Below are positions 27,542 to 36,111 of a DNA stretch of 64,000 bases, in pieces (position 1 is the first letter of the stretch; each line of letters starts with the position of its first letter). The position numbers were made by a program, and so were the translations under genes. Origin of the DNA: Sulfurifustis variabilis (GTDB lineage Bacteria > Pseudomonadota > Gammaproteobacteria > Acidiferrobacterales > Sulfurifustaceae); assembly GCF_002355415.1 (NCBI RefSeq), contig NZ_AP014936.1, forward strand, positions 3,038,001-3,102,000. Direction: 5' to 3'. The notes under the pieces were generated by a model. That model was not told where the DNA came from. It searched no databases and was given only the letters and a program-made list of their open reading frames with translations.

Positions 27542-27898
27542 ATGAGCGACTCCACTTCGTCCCAACGACTCGAAGACTTCAGGCGCTTTTATTCGATTCT
27601 GGAGAAGCTCACCAAGAAATGCGGGAGACCGAGAATGCTGTCCCAATGCGCGGGCCGGATGGTTGGCCTGCACGGGGCCTGTACTTCTTTCAGGAAGAGA
27701 GAGGCTAAGGACCAATACTGGGGTGGGACCCCGTATCGTCCGGGTCGGGTGCGTGACGTGTTCATTCTGTCGGCCGGCTGGGGACTCATTGGCGCCGCGT
27801 TCCTGACACCGGTCTACGACATCACGTTCTCAAACAGCGCCGATGATTACAAGCGCCGACGCAGGCGTAACCAGTTTGATGATGATTTTGTCGCCTGA
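27542..27898 (+). pseudogene. Decayed gene remnant
   Basis: The frame encodes 118 residues, but the coding sense switches. After RMLSQCAGRM the family-like continuation W-P-A-R-G-L-Y-F-F-Q-E-E-R is in another frame of the same bases (about 27661-27705), which implies an indel. The C-terminal part VFILSAGWGLIGAAFLTPVYDITFS resembles a different hypothetical family (DUF6884-like). I read it as the remains of one or two genes joined by deletion. It follows the helicase by 36 bases. Confidence 0.45.
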
Positions 27899-28020
27899 AG
27901 GATAGATCTTTATGGCTGTCGTGTTTGATTAAGTCCGCTTGGCGACGGATTTTCTCGTGTACAGCGGAACGGGCAGGCGATTGCATTCACGTGGAGTTGG
28001 GGTAGGCTTGGTCCAAAACA

Positions 28021-28227
28021 ATGAGAGACTGGGACATCATTGAGGGTCGACGAGCAGAGCTCGAGCTGGAGCTGCTCAGAGCCATGTTCACGCCCGGCGC
28101 CGAGTCCCGGGTGCGTGATCTCGAGAATCGCCTGACGCGCCGCCAAGGCAAGCTCCGCTTAGTCTCGAAGACTCGTGAATGCACTTCGCCTGAGACTGTC
28201 GTGAGCTCAGATCCTTGCAAAGAGTGA
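28021..28227 (+). CDS. Small hypothetical coiled-coil protein
   Basis: A 68-residue frame, MRDWDIIEGRRAELELELLR onward, with heptad-like leucine and arginine spacing through residue 48 (VRDLENRLTRRQGKLRLV). The composition looks protein-like rather than random, and GTTGGGGTAGG upstream could serve as a weak ribosome site. No function is recognised. It converges on the sacsin-like gene. It could be a chance frame. Confidence 0.35.
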   Translation: MRDWDIIEGRRAELELELLRAMFTPGAESRVRDLENRLTRRQGKLRLVSKTRECTSPETVVSSDPCKE

Positions 28228-28270
28228 GCGCGCACCGGACTTTATGCTCGCAGACGGAGTGACACAACAC

Positions 28271-31200
28271 CTACGTGGCAGATACGGTGCCACTGCATGC
28301 ACGTAGAATTCGTTCCACCACGTCATGTAGCGACAGTCCACTCGTCCATGCGCCATCGCCCACCGCAAAGCGCACTTCGCTGTCGTGGACGATAAGTTCC
28401 ACCTCGCCAACGCGGGTGCAGGCTTCGTCCCTCGTTTCCTGATATCGGCGGTATTCCTCCAAAACCGGCTCAATTTGATGACCAATATTCATGACGAACC
28501 GGCACCGCTCCTGCACGATCTCTAGCGTTGTATCGGGTGAGTCCAGCCGGACTATGCACAGGATGAACCTGTCCTTGTGGTGTACAGCCGTCTCCGCCTG
28601 CGTCACGGTCATCTTCGCGACTTTGCCCACCGTTGCCTTGACCTCGACCAGAAATGACCGGTGGCCATTCTCGACCTCTAAGATGACCTCCTTGTCGTCG
28701 ACAAGGTAGTCCTCTTCGACCTCGTAGTCCGACCCCACACCGGTGCGGGTGACCTTGAGCCCGTGACCCTGCAACGCCTCCTTAAGCAGCCGCTCCACCT
28801 CAGCACCGAATGACTGGTTGCGCTGGACCTTCTCCCGTCTCTCGCGATGCTCCCGAATCTCATCGAGTAACCCTGGCGACTGCTTGATCTCTCCGGCAAC
28901 GAGTCTGATCTTTTCCAAGTCATTCTCGGCTGCGTGTACGATATCGGTCAGTGAGTCGATCAAGGAGATACGGGTATCTTCGTCCTTAGCAACGGCGCGC
29001 AGGGACAGATCGGCTAGACTGATGTTGAGCGCTTCCAGAAGTTTCCTACCCTTACCCGCCGTTAACTGTCGCAGCTCCTCTTCTCGGCCGACGAACAGTT
29101 GCGCTATGCTTTCCGCTGTTGCTGAGGATTGTTTGGCGTCGCCCAAAGGTACCCACTGCCGGTCCCACATGGGCACGAGCCAAGCTGCACGATAGTGATG
29201 ATGCTTCTCCCCACACTCGCAATCAGCCTCAACTGTATCGAGCGCGTCCGAGTCAACTTCCAGCACGTGAGTCGCGAGGAACAGCAGGAGACTGACTGCG
29301 CGGGTTTTGCTGCGTCTGACAGCATCTAGCCCAGTCTCGTCTTTCTCAAAAAACGCTAACGCAGAGACTTCTACTGAGTCTTTGGTGCGGTGTTTCAACT
29401 TCTTATCCTTCTCGGATACAGGTAGCGGCTCATCCGGTATGAAGGGGATGTGGCGCCGCTGCGTCTTGAACAGGGGATTGAGCCGAACATAACCTTTGTC
29501 TGCTATTCCGCGCCAAAGAGCCTCGTCGGCAAGTGCCTCGTGATACATGTCTGACAGCGTCAGCCGCTTAGGAAACAGGTCGGCTACCAGACGAGCTGGC
29601 TCTGGCCAGCAACCAATGGGGGCGAGCAACCTCTCGTCACTCTTAGCAGGATCGCGAAAGAGCGTTGCAAGCCCGGCATCCTCTTTGGTCGTTGCTCGCG
29701 TCAATACTGGAAACCCGTCCAACCTGTCGGTCTTGTCGTGACGGACAAGCCAGACAAAGAAGCGCACCGCGATCCGTCCGAAGGCGGCGTCAACAGACTT
29801 AGCCTTATCCTTGAGCGCCTGGGCTGCTGCCGTCAGGACCTCTCCTTCCGTCTTAGGCTGTAGCTCTAAGAATTCCTTCAGACGCATTCGCTGGTCAAGC
29901 AAGTCATCCCGCGTCGGCAGACCCAGACTCTCCGCGATATCCTTTAACTCCTCGTCTATGCCGGAGTCTCGCCTCAGCTCGGTAATCTTCTTGAGCGCAC
30001 CGCCCTGGCTGGGGATAAGCCGCGCCTGCTCGAACAATTCGACATGACTGGTCTTGCTGATAAGCGTGTGTAGTTGATTCAGCCACGCGATGGGGTCAAC
30101 GGCCTCGCCGAGTTGCTTGCCAACCTCTTCCACGGTTCCCCATGCGGAAACCTGCTCGCAGAGCTTCTGCAGGGTCAGGCTCTCGCTTAGTTGCTCGACG
30201 GCTTCGGGGAGGAAGGGCGCCCAACTTTTCAGATTGTCGGCCCAAGTGTGAGCCTCATCGCGTCGAGGAAGTTGCCCTAAAGCGTCCTTGACCTCCGCCG
30301 TCAGATCCCACAGATCGCAGCATGCTTCGGGATCGGCAAATAGCGGGATCATGCCAGCACTAGGAGCAATCCTCGCACCAGCGGCGGTCATCATCACCTT
30401 CGCAGCCCGAAGCGGCTCGATGAAGCGCTCGACCAGCAACTTACGGAACCAGTCGGTGTCAACCCAATCCCACTGGTGCAATGGGTACAGCCGCGCAAGC
30501 GTAGCGGCTCCACGCCAGCCTTCTTCCGCCGCCAGTACTGCTAGACGCGCGGCGAAGTCACACGCCCCCTCCATGCGGACCATGTTTAAGTGCTTGCCCT
30601 CGCGGTTCGGAATGAGCACAAGCGTGTCACGATCCTCGCGAGGCTGGAACTTTTCGTTGTTAATCACGACCGGGAAGCAGAAATCGCGGGTTCCCGTAAG
30701 CGGGAACGCCACGAAGATGCGCGGAATCTGTCCCTGCTCGGCAATCGACCAATTGGCACCGACCCCCGCAATTTCGACAGCTACAGAGGTTTCGTCATTC
30801 GCGATAAAGGCCACATAGCGTGACACCGGAGCGTCACCGGGGGCACCTTCCTCGACTTGGAGACGGTGAGCCGCTTCAGAGATCGGTCTGCAAACCCCCT
30901 TCTTGATAGTGACAGAGCGATTCAGCTGTTCCACGTGCAGCGACCTGATCCTGCCATTGAAGGCAAGCAGGTACGCGGCGTTCGTGATCAGATCAGCTAT
31001 GCCTTCTTCAACGACACCCACTATGTCGCTGACCAATGGATACGCGAACTCGGTTGTGAAGCCGCCGTCGTCGTTGAACGGTCCTTCAGTCAGGGACTGA
31101 GTGAACGCCTCCCAAGACGCATCCATCGCCGCCTTAAGTTCATCTGCATTGTTACCCCGGCGGTCCAGCAGAAATCGGAACTGCCTTCCGCCGTCCGTTC

Positions 31201-31582
31201 TGCCCTTAACCTCGACGGTCTTCGAAATCAGATGAGTCGTCAGGAAACCGGTACCGAACTGGCCGATTGCGCTGGAGTCGGAAATGTCGTACTTGGTAGA
31301 ACCGTGGTAAATCAGGTGTGCGATGCTCTTGTGGGCGAACGGCACGCCGTTGTGTCTGAAAACTACACGGTGTGGTTCTTGGATAAGCCACACGCTGACC
31401 CCCTCCTCGGGAGAGGCGTCCCGGGCGTTTTGCAGCAATTCCCACACCCACCTACTGCGGAAACGGATTTCCTCTTGGAACAGCTTGCTCAAGTGCTTGT
31501 GAACGGCCTGTGCGGTGTTTTCTACCAGCACCTCATGCCGTGCATCGTTTAATGTGTCGTCGGCCGACATGCTCCTTCCCAA
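28271..31582 (-). CDS. Sacsin-like GHKL ATPase with C-terminal nuclease-like domain
   Basis: A 1103-residue protein. The N-terminus is an HSP90/sacsin-type GHKL ATPase: WELLQNARDA (E48, N52), HNGVPF, and GQFGTGFLTTHL (about 107-118). The long middle is helical and unassigned, with a CECGEKHHH cluster near residue 835 that may bind zinc. Near residues 950-985, VEEDYLVDDKEVILEVENG and FLVEVKAT give the E/D...ExK pattern of a PD-(D/E)xK or DUF3883-like nuclease. Such large sacsin-like proteins are common in defence islands. ATP-gated nucleic acid cleavage is an inference. MSADDT, four codons in, is an alternative start. Confidence 0.78.
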   Translation of the reverse strand: MGRSMSADDTLNDARHEVLVENTAQAVHKHLSKLFQEEIRFRSRWVWELLQNARDASPEEGVSVWLIQEPHRVVFRHNGVPFAHKSIAHLIYHGSTKYDISDSSAIGQFGTGFLTTHLISKTVEVKGRTDGGRQFRFLLDRRGNNADELKAAMDASWEAFTQSLTEGPFNDDGGFTTEFAYPLVSDIVGVVEEGIADLITNAAYLLAFNGRIRSLHVEQLNRSVTIKKGVCRPISEAAHRLQVEEGAPGDAPVSRYVAFIANDETSVAVEIAGVGANWSIAEQGQIPRIFVAFPLTGTRDFCFPVVINNEKFQPREDRDTLVLIPNREGKHLNMVRMEGACDFAARLAVLAAEEGWRGAATLARLYPLHQWDWVDTDWFRKLLVERFIEPLRAAKVMMTAAGARIAPSAGMIPLFADPEACCDLWDLTAEVKDALGQLPRRDEAHTWADNLKSWAPFLPEAVEQLSESLTLQKLCEQVSAWGTVEEVGKQLGEAVDPIAWLNQLHTLISKTSHVELFEQARLIPSQGGALKKITELRRDSGIDEELKDIAESLGLPTRDDLLDQRMRLKEFLELQPKTEGEVLTAAAQALKDKAKSVDAAFGRIAVRFFVWLVRHDKTDRLDGFPVLTRATTKEDAGLATLFRDPAKSDERLLAPIGCWPEPARLVADLFPKRLTLSDMYHEALADEALWRGIADKGYVRLNPLFKTQRRHIPFIPDEPLPVSEKDKKLKHRTKDSVEVSALAFFEKDETGLDAVRRSKTRAVSLLLFLATHVLEVDSDALDTVEADCECGEKHHHYRAAWLVPMWDRQWVPLGDAKQSSATAESIAQLFVGREEELRQLTAGKGRKLLEALNISLADLSLRAVAKDEDTRISLIDSLTDIVHAAENDLEKIRLVAGEIKQSPGLLDEIREHRERREKVQRNQSFGAEVERLLKEALQGHGLKVTRTGVGSDYEVEEDYLVDDKEVILEVENGHRSFLVEVKATVGKVAKMTVTQAETAVHHKDRFILCIVRLDSPDTTLEIVQERCRFVMNIGHQIEPVLEEYRRYQETRDEACTRVGEVELIVHDSEVRFAVGDGAWTSGLSLHDVVERILRACSGTVSAT

Positions 31583-31712
31583 CCGTAAAGCAGTGATCGA
31601 CTCCCTTTCTTCAAGCCACCGGGAACGTGAGCTGCGATGCTATCCGATGCCGTTCCTAAACTAAATGATGTCGACACAATGAAGCGGCAATACGCCGCGC
31701 TAGCGCCTCCGT

Positions 31713-32816
31713 TCACGTTCGATCGCGCTGACCGAGGTCCTCCGGGGGCCCGCTCCGCACGACCTGGCCTGCGGCGTTCACCCTCGGCTCCTGCCCGTTG
31801 GCGGCTGACTGGGCGTTCTGGCGCCGCTTCAGTGTGCGCACCAACGGACCCAGGTAGGCCCGCGTAATCTCCGGGCGCGAATGCCCCAGATGCTCGGCGA
31901 CGACCTGGCGTGCCAGGTAATCACGATCTAGATCGAGGGACGTCACGTCACCGCCATAGACCGGGGCGTCGACGCCCGCGATGCTCTTGTAGATTGCGCA
32001 GGCCTCCTCGTGGCGAAGGCCGTGCGGCACCAGCCCGGTAGTGCGGGCGATCCCGCAGCTGCGACACACCCGGTAGAAATGGGAGCGCCAGGCGTTCAGT
32101 GACCGCGTGTCCGGGATCAGCGACCCGGTGGAGTCGTTCGCCCAGCGTTTGGCGATATCGAGTATCTGCCGTTGCGCGGGGTGCTCGATCGGCACGGTCC
32201 GATCCCGACCGCCCTTCGCGCCCCAATTGATGGCAAGGTGCGTCCCCTTGTCCGCGAACTGCGGGTGCAGCAGCCAGGCCTCCTTCGCCCTAAGGCCAAA
32301 CACCCACTGCAACGCGAGTTGCAGGGCCACCAGCCGATCGCGCCTGGCGACCTCGGCGAGCTTATATTCGACATCAGTGCCAAGACCGCTCCAACCCTTG
32401 GGCTGGCGCGCGACATACGACCGGACAGCACAGGCCGGATGGAGCAGGTACTTTCCGGCCGGCTCGACCATGCCGTCCTTCCCGACCCAGGTGGCAAAGA
32501 CCCGAAACACCGAGAACCGCTTCTGGATCTCGCTTGCTGAAAGTTTCTGGTCTTCCCAATGCCGCGCCAGCACCTGCATGTGGCGGTTGCCGAAATTGGC
32601 CGGGTCGCGCAGCTTGTAACCGAGATCGTGCAGCTTCAGGAATCCTTGCTTTAGTACTTGCGCCCGAGCCATCGCCGTGTCGCCGCTGCAGCCTTTCGCG
32701 AGCCGACTGTGGCGGTGGTTGTTTTCGCCCAGGAGCTGGTTCAGCCGGTACAGCAGCTCGCTTTTCGCCGAGCGCCGGCTGCGACGTTTGCGACTACGCG
32801 GGTACATCGTTTCCAT
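31713..32816 (-). CDS. Site-specific tyrosine integrase (second integrase)
   Basis: A 367-residue recombinase of the phage-integrase type with its own N-terminal domain family. The basic N-terminus (YPRSRKRRSRRSAKSELLYR) precedes the core. Catalytic residues are visible as R in FGLRAKEAW, H-x-x-R in PHGLRHEEACAIY, H in EHLGHSRPEI and Y in TRAYLGPLVR. All expected residues are present, so it may be active. It is not next to either tRNA-derived repeat, in contrast to the integrase at 34682. It may belong to an element nested in island 1 or move part of it. Confidence 0.82.
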   Translation of the reverse strand: METMYPRSRKRRSRRSAKSELLYRLNQLLGENNHRHSRLAKGCSGDTAMARAQVLKQGFLKLHDLGYKLRDPANFGNRHMQVLARHWEDQKLSASEIQKRFSVFRVFATWVGKDGMVEPAGKYLLHPACAVRSYVARQPKGWSGLGTDVEYKLAEVARRDRLVALQLALQWVFGLRAKEAWLLHPQFADKGTHLAINWGAKGGRDRTVPIEHPAQRQILDIAKRWANDSTGSLIPDTRSLNAWRSHFYRVCRSCGIARTTGLVPHGLRHEEACAIYKSIAGVDAPVYGGDVTSLDLDRDYLARQVVAEHLGHSRPEITRAYLGPLVRTLKRRQNAQSAANGQEPRVNAAGQVVRSGPPEDLGQRDRT

Positions 32817-34434
32817 AATTGCGAGTCCTCCGAATCCGTGGGAGTTGTTGAACGCTGATGCTGGCTTGTGCCCGCCCCGCCAGCGTTGGGCATACGGCCG
32901 TTTCGTTAGTGAAATGGGAGTCGCGGGCGGACCCGTTTCCGGGCAACGCGCGCACAGGATCAGTCCTGCGGCTGACTCGGGTACCGACTAGCATGGTTGC
33001 TTCGACGACGAAGACACCGGTGGGCATCTGCCGGCCAACAGCAGGCGAGGTGCTTGCGCGACTCCCCGGGGCACGTGGCGTCGCATATGGACGCCATACT
33101 CCCCGAGCGGCCTTGCGGCCGTGTACTGGGCGCAGCTTCGTCGGATCGAAATGTCCGCAACCGACAGGGCGATTGCGGCGCCGTGTGCCGTCGTCCTGCG
33201 ACACGGTGCTTTGCGTCGTGACTGATTACCGAACGGTCACGATCAGGGGCGGGCGGGGTTTCAGGCGGGATATTCGCGCGAAGACGGCGCGAATCGCGCT
33301 GGTGATACTGCTACCTGGCGCACTACTCCGGCGGCGCGTGCAAAGGGAACAAGCGCCTACGAACGACATCACGGGGGACTTCACACTCGGAGGCAAGCAC
33401 TTTGGGCGGCATCGCCCGCGTGCTTCAGCGCTGCTTTTCGTGTTAGGACGCTGCAGCTTGCGTACCTCTTTCGAGGCGGGGAAAAATTTCAACGCGCGCA
33501 TGTTGATCTGAGTACCCGCGTCATGTCAAGCGCGGTTGCGCGTGACTTCTTATCGCGTGCAACTATTTGTTTGCGGCTTGCCATCGTTGCCAAGGGGACC
33601 TGCGGAGTCGATAACTCGTGGTGCATCAATCAATATTCCGTGCGCGATTTGCATCTCTCTCTTGCAGGGACCGGGCCGCACATATCTTGAGCACGAGGCA
33701 CGCCGCAACCGAAGCGTTTCAGAACGCCGGCGCAAGACATCAAGCGATATCGCGTCAGTAACCAGCGCTGTCGACCACGCCGGCGGCTACCCGAGGCATG
33801 CAGCATGGCCCTCGCCCCTCGAACGTCGCTAGCGACGTGCAGCGCACGTCTCACCAACCAATTTCGTCGCTTGCGACGTGTTTGCGACGCGCACGACGGC
33901 GATAGATGCGCGATATGGTGGTCTATCCCCTCTTGTGTGACGACGAATTTTCTGCCAAGAATGTCGGGCATGGATTCGATGCACTCGAATCCGGCAAGCG
34001 AGACGCCACGCGACGCTCCACTCGGTCGCCAGTCTCGATGAAGTGAACCGAGGGTTTGGCCTCCTGGCCAAAACCTCGAGCGGCTGCAGACGAGGCATCA
34101 CCAATGCCTGCGGTCTCTGCCGCGGCCCGCGTGACGGCAGTTAGCGCTGAATTCCTGCGATTTTGCAGGCACGAAGCCGGAGAGTGCGTCGCCTTTGGCG
34201 CTCGCTGATCCGGTCTAATCCCCAACTCGCCGCGCGGCACGCGGCGCGGTCACACGGGTGCGGCATCGGGCTGATTGATCAGCGGCCGGTACCGACCCGC
34301 CTCTCGCGATCTTCCTGTTCGTGATTTTCGCGGCGCGCTGTCCGTGCGCCGTGCGGATAACGCATGCCTGCGCGCCAGGTTGCTGCGCGCGCCCATCACC
34401 GCCTATCAACCGAATTCTCTTAAGGAGCTATGCC
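32817..34434. other. Gene-poor region between the two integrase modules
   Basis: About 1.6 kb without a convincing gene. One plus-strand frame (32858-33511) is possible. The rest has short frames on both strands that look random. Near 34227-34250 a GC-rich hairpin (GCCGCGCGGC / GCGGCGCGG-like) is visible. The position between an integrase and an excisionase/integrase pair would suit a regulatory, recombination or transfer-origin region, but I see no defined motif. Confidence 0.4.
32858..33511 (+). CDS. Doubtful ORF in the gene-poor region
   Basis: A 217-residue frame, arginine- and proline-rich, with segments such as FRRDIRAKTARIALVILLPG and PTGRLRRRVPSSCDT. There is no recognisable domain, no clear ribosome site, and composition is near what a GC-rich non-coding strand gives by chance. 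It is listed only because it is the longest frame here. Confidence 0.22.
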   Translation: MLACARPASVGHTAVSLVKWESRADPFPGNARTGSVLRLTRVPTSMVASTTKTPVGICRPTAGEVLARLPGARGVAYGRHTPRAALRPCTGRSFVGSKCPQPTGRLRRRVPSSCDTVLCVVTDYRTVTIRGGRGFRRDIRAKTARIALVILLPGALLRRRVQREQAPTNDITGDFTLGGKHFGRHRPRASALLFVLGRCSLRTSFEAGKNFNARMLI

Positions 34435-34488
34435 ATGAACACAACCTTAAATCGAAGTGCCCGAGAAGCAAGGACAACAGACCGATGA
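34435..34488 (+). CDS. 17-codon leader peptide upstream of alpA-like gene
   Basis: ATG at 34435 follows an AAGGAG at 34422-34427 at good spacing. The peptide MNTTLNRSAREARTTDR ends in TGA that overlaps the ATG of the AlpA-like gene (ATGA). The strong Shine-Dalgarno here and the lack of one for alpA suggest translational coupling. Confidence 0.5.
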   Translation: MNTTLNRSAREARTTDR

Positions 34489-34835
34489 ATCCCCGGCTCA
34501 TCCGCCTCCGTGACGTCCCGAAATACCTGGGGATGGACAAGAACCGCTTCAATGCCGAGGTCCGTCCGCTGCTGACGGAAGTTCCCATCGGCGCACGTGG
34601 AGTCGCCTTTGACCGGCTTGAACTCGACGCCTGGGTTGACGATCATGTTCGTCGCAACGGGCGTTCCGTGAAGGAGAAACCATGGAACGACCAAAGCTGC
34701 CCGACGGCCTCGTTTGGCGCAGGAGGCCGAATGGGAAGTACCTCAAGTACATCTATTTCAAGGTGCAATATCGGAAAAGGCGGATTCGCGGCTCTAGCGG
34801 AACGGCTGATCCGAGAGAAGCAGAGCGACGGCTGA
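34485..34835 (+). CDS. AlpA-like DNA-binding protein, probable excisionase
   Basis: The first 65 residues (MNPRLIRLRDVPKYLGMDKN, then RGVAFDRLELDAWVDDHVRR) have the winged-helix pattern of AlpA/MerR-like excisionases. A normal family member would stop near residue 66, but the frame continues to 116 residues across the first 154 bases of the integrase gene in another frame; this tail is serine- and glycine-rich and probably unimportant. In P4-like islands AlpA proteins direct excision and may regulate the integrase. Start by coupling with the leader peptide. Confidence 0.7.
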   Translation: MNPRLIRLRDVPKYLGMDKNRFNAEVRPLLTEVPIGARGVAFDRLELDAWVDDHVRRNGRSVKEKPWNDQSCPTASFGAGGRMGSTSSTSISRCNIGKGGFAALAERLIREKQSDG

Positions 34836-35800
34836 GAAGGATCAAGGACCAGGTCGACAATCAGGAACTCTACGGGGTTCGACCGGATCGGCCCTTCCGC
34901 CTCGCCGCGGAGAAGCTGATCCGGGAATTCCAGGGATCGCCAAAGACGCTGCGCATGTATGCGCAGTCGGCCGATGATCTCAATCCCTGGATCGGCGGCG
35001 ATCCGCTGCGGCTCATCTGCAAGGACCGCCTCCGGCCCTTCATCGACGCACGAAGGAGCGACGGGGTCTCGGTCAGGACGATCAACCTCGCCATCGCGTT
35101 CGTACGGCGAGTCCTGAGGCTGGCGGCGTACTACTGGCGGGACGAGAACGGCATGTCATGGCTCGAGAACTGCCCGATCATCCAGTTCGAGAAAGGGCCG
35201 GCGAAGAAGCCGTATCCGCTGTCGTGGGAGGAGCAGGAGAAGCTGTTCGATCTGTTGCCGGGGAGGATGAGGAAGGCGGCCATCGTCGGCGTCAACACGG
35301 GTCTGCGGGAGTACCCGCTGATCCGGCTGCGCTGGGAGTGGGAGGAGCACTGCCGCGATCTGGGAGAGACCGTGTTCCGGATTCCGGCGGAGTACATGAA
35401 GAACAAGAAGCCGATGGTGCTCATCCTCAATCGGTTGGCCCGCGAAGCGATCGACTCGATGCGCGGCTTTCATGAGGAGCTCGTGTTCGGTGAGCTCTAT
35501 CAGATGACCAACAACTCATGGAAGACGGCATGGAAGGAAGCGGGCCTGCCGGTCGGGAAAGAGTACGGCAAGGGCGTCCACAACCTGCGGCACACCTTCG
35601 GGAAGCGGTTGCGCGACGCCGGCGTGGACGAGCGCGACGTGCAGGACCTCCTGCATCACCTTCCGCGGAACATCACCCGGCACTATTCGGTGCCGGAGCT
35701 GCGGAACCTGAAGCGTTGTCTTGACCGGATCGTGCCCCGACCCGTGGCGCCGCGAAAGAAAAGTGGCACAAATCGGGCCCACGCCCTCGCGATCGAGTGA
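34682..35800 (+). CDS. int: Tyrosine integrase of island 1
   Basis: A 372-residue tyrosine recombinase. An arm/core-binding N-terminal part (LVWRRRPNGKYLKYIYFKVQ...) is followed by the catalytic domain with R in NTGLREYPLIRLRW, H-x-x-R in HNLRHTFGKRL, H/R in LLHHLPRNITRH and the nucleophile Y immediately after (HYSVPE). AAGGAG lies just before the ATG. It ends 51 bases before the right att repeat in the usual orientation for an integrase next to its tRNA target. It overlaps the AlpA-like gene, so excisionase and integrase expression are linked. Confidence 0.92.
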   Translation: MERPKLPDGLVWRRRPNGKYLKYIYFKVQYRKRRIRGSSGTADPREAERRLRRIKDQVDNQELYGVRPDRPFRLAAEKLIREFQGSPKTLRMYAQSADDLNPWIGGDPLRLICKDRLRPFIDARRSDGVSVRTINLAIAFVRRVLRLAAYYWRDENGMSWLENCPIIQFEKGPAKKPYPLSWEEQEKLFDLLPGRMRKAAIVGVNTGLREYPLIRLRWEWEEHCRDLGETVFRIPAEYMKNKKPMVLILNRLAREAIDSMRGFHEELVFGELYQMTNNSWKTAWKEAGLPVGKEYGKGVHNLRHTFGKRLRDAGVDERDVQDLLHHLPRNITRHYSVPELRNLKRCLDRIVPRPVAPRKKSGTNRAHALAIE

Positions 35801-35851
35801 CGCGCCGTTTTTTGGATGTTCAGTAAATCGCTGCCAGGACAGGGAAATACG

Positions 35852-35896
35852 TGGTGGGCCGTGCAGGACTTGAACCTGCGACCAACTGGTTAAAAG
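35852..35896 (-). repeat. Right attachment repeat: second 3' fragment of tRNA-Lys(UUU)
   Basis: Identical over all 45 bases to 4643-4687 and in the same orientation. Sequence diverges immediately on both sides (G versus C at the left, G versus A at the right). Bases to the right (35897 onward) do not complete a tRNA 5' half, so this copy is not the intact tRNA gene either. Confidence 0.92.
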
Positions 35897-36111
35897 GACG
35901 ACTGGCAACCTGAGTTGTTAAACCAATCAACGCCTTGCAACGTCCATCGCTCTGCCAGACCCACGAAAAGCGACGAAGATCTACAGCAGTCGAAAGTAAA
36001 CTGGCAAAAAAATGGCAAAGTCGGTGTCGACATAATTAATACTGTCACTCGAACCCTACGCAGCGCGGCACAGAGGTCAAGGCCGCGCGTAGTGGACGAA
36101 TTTGGTGGTCT

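Larger units (their letters stand above)
4643..35896. mobile_element. Genomic island 1, integrated at a tRNA-Lys 3' end
   Basis: A 31-kb block bounded by perfect 45-bp direct repeats, with a tyrosine integrase and AlpA-like gene immediately inside the right repeat. Content is almost wholly defence-like: NTase/HEPN, TIR trio, AbiE-like pair, the DUF499/DUF1156/helicase locus with an embedded CBASS-like unit, and a sacsin-like ATPase. No conjugation genes were seen between the repeats, so mobility would be integrase-driven with transfer supplied by another element. A second integrase at 31713-32816 suggests an element within the element or an older remnant. Confidence 0.85.

Noticed and set aside
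32817-34434. CRISPR array or regularly spaced repeats in the gene-poor region
   Set aside because: No unit of 20-40 bases recurs at regular spacing here or elsewhere in the window.
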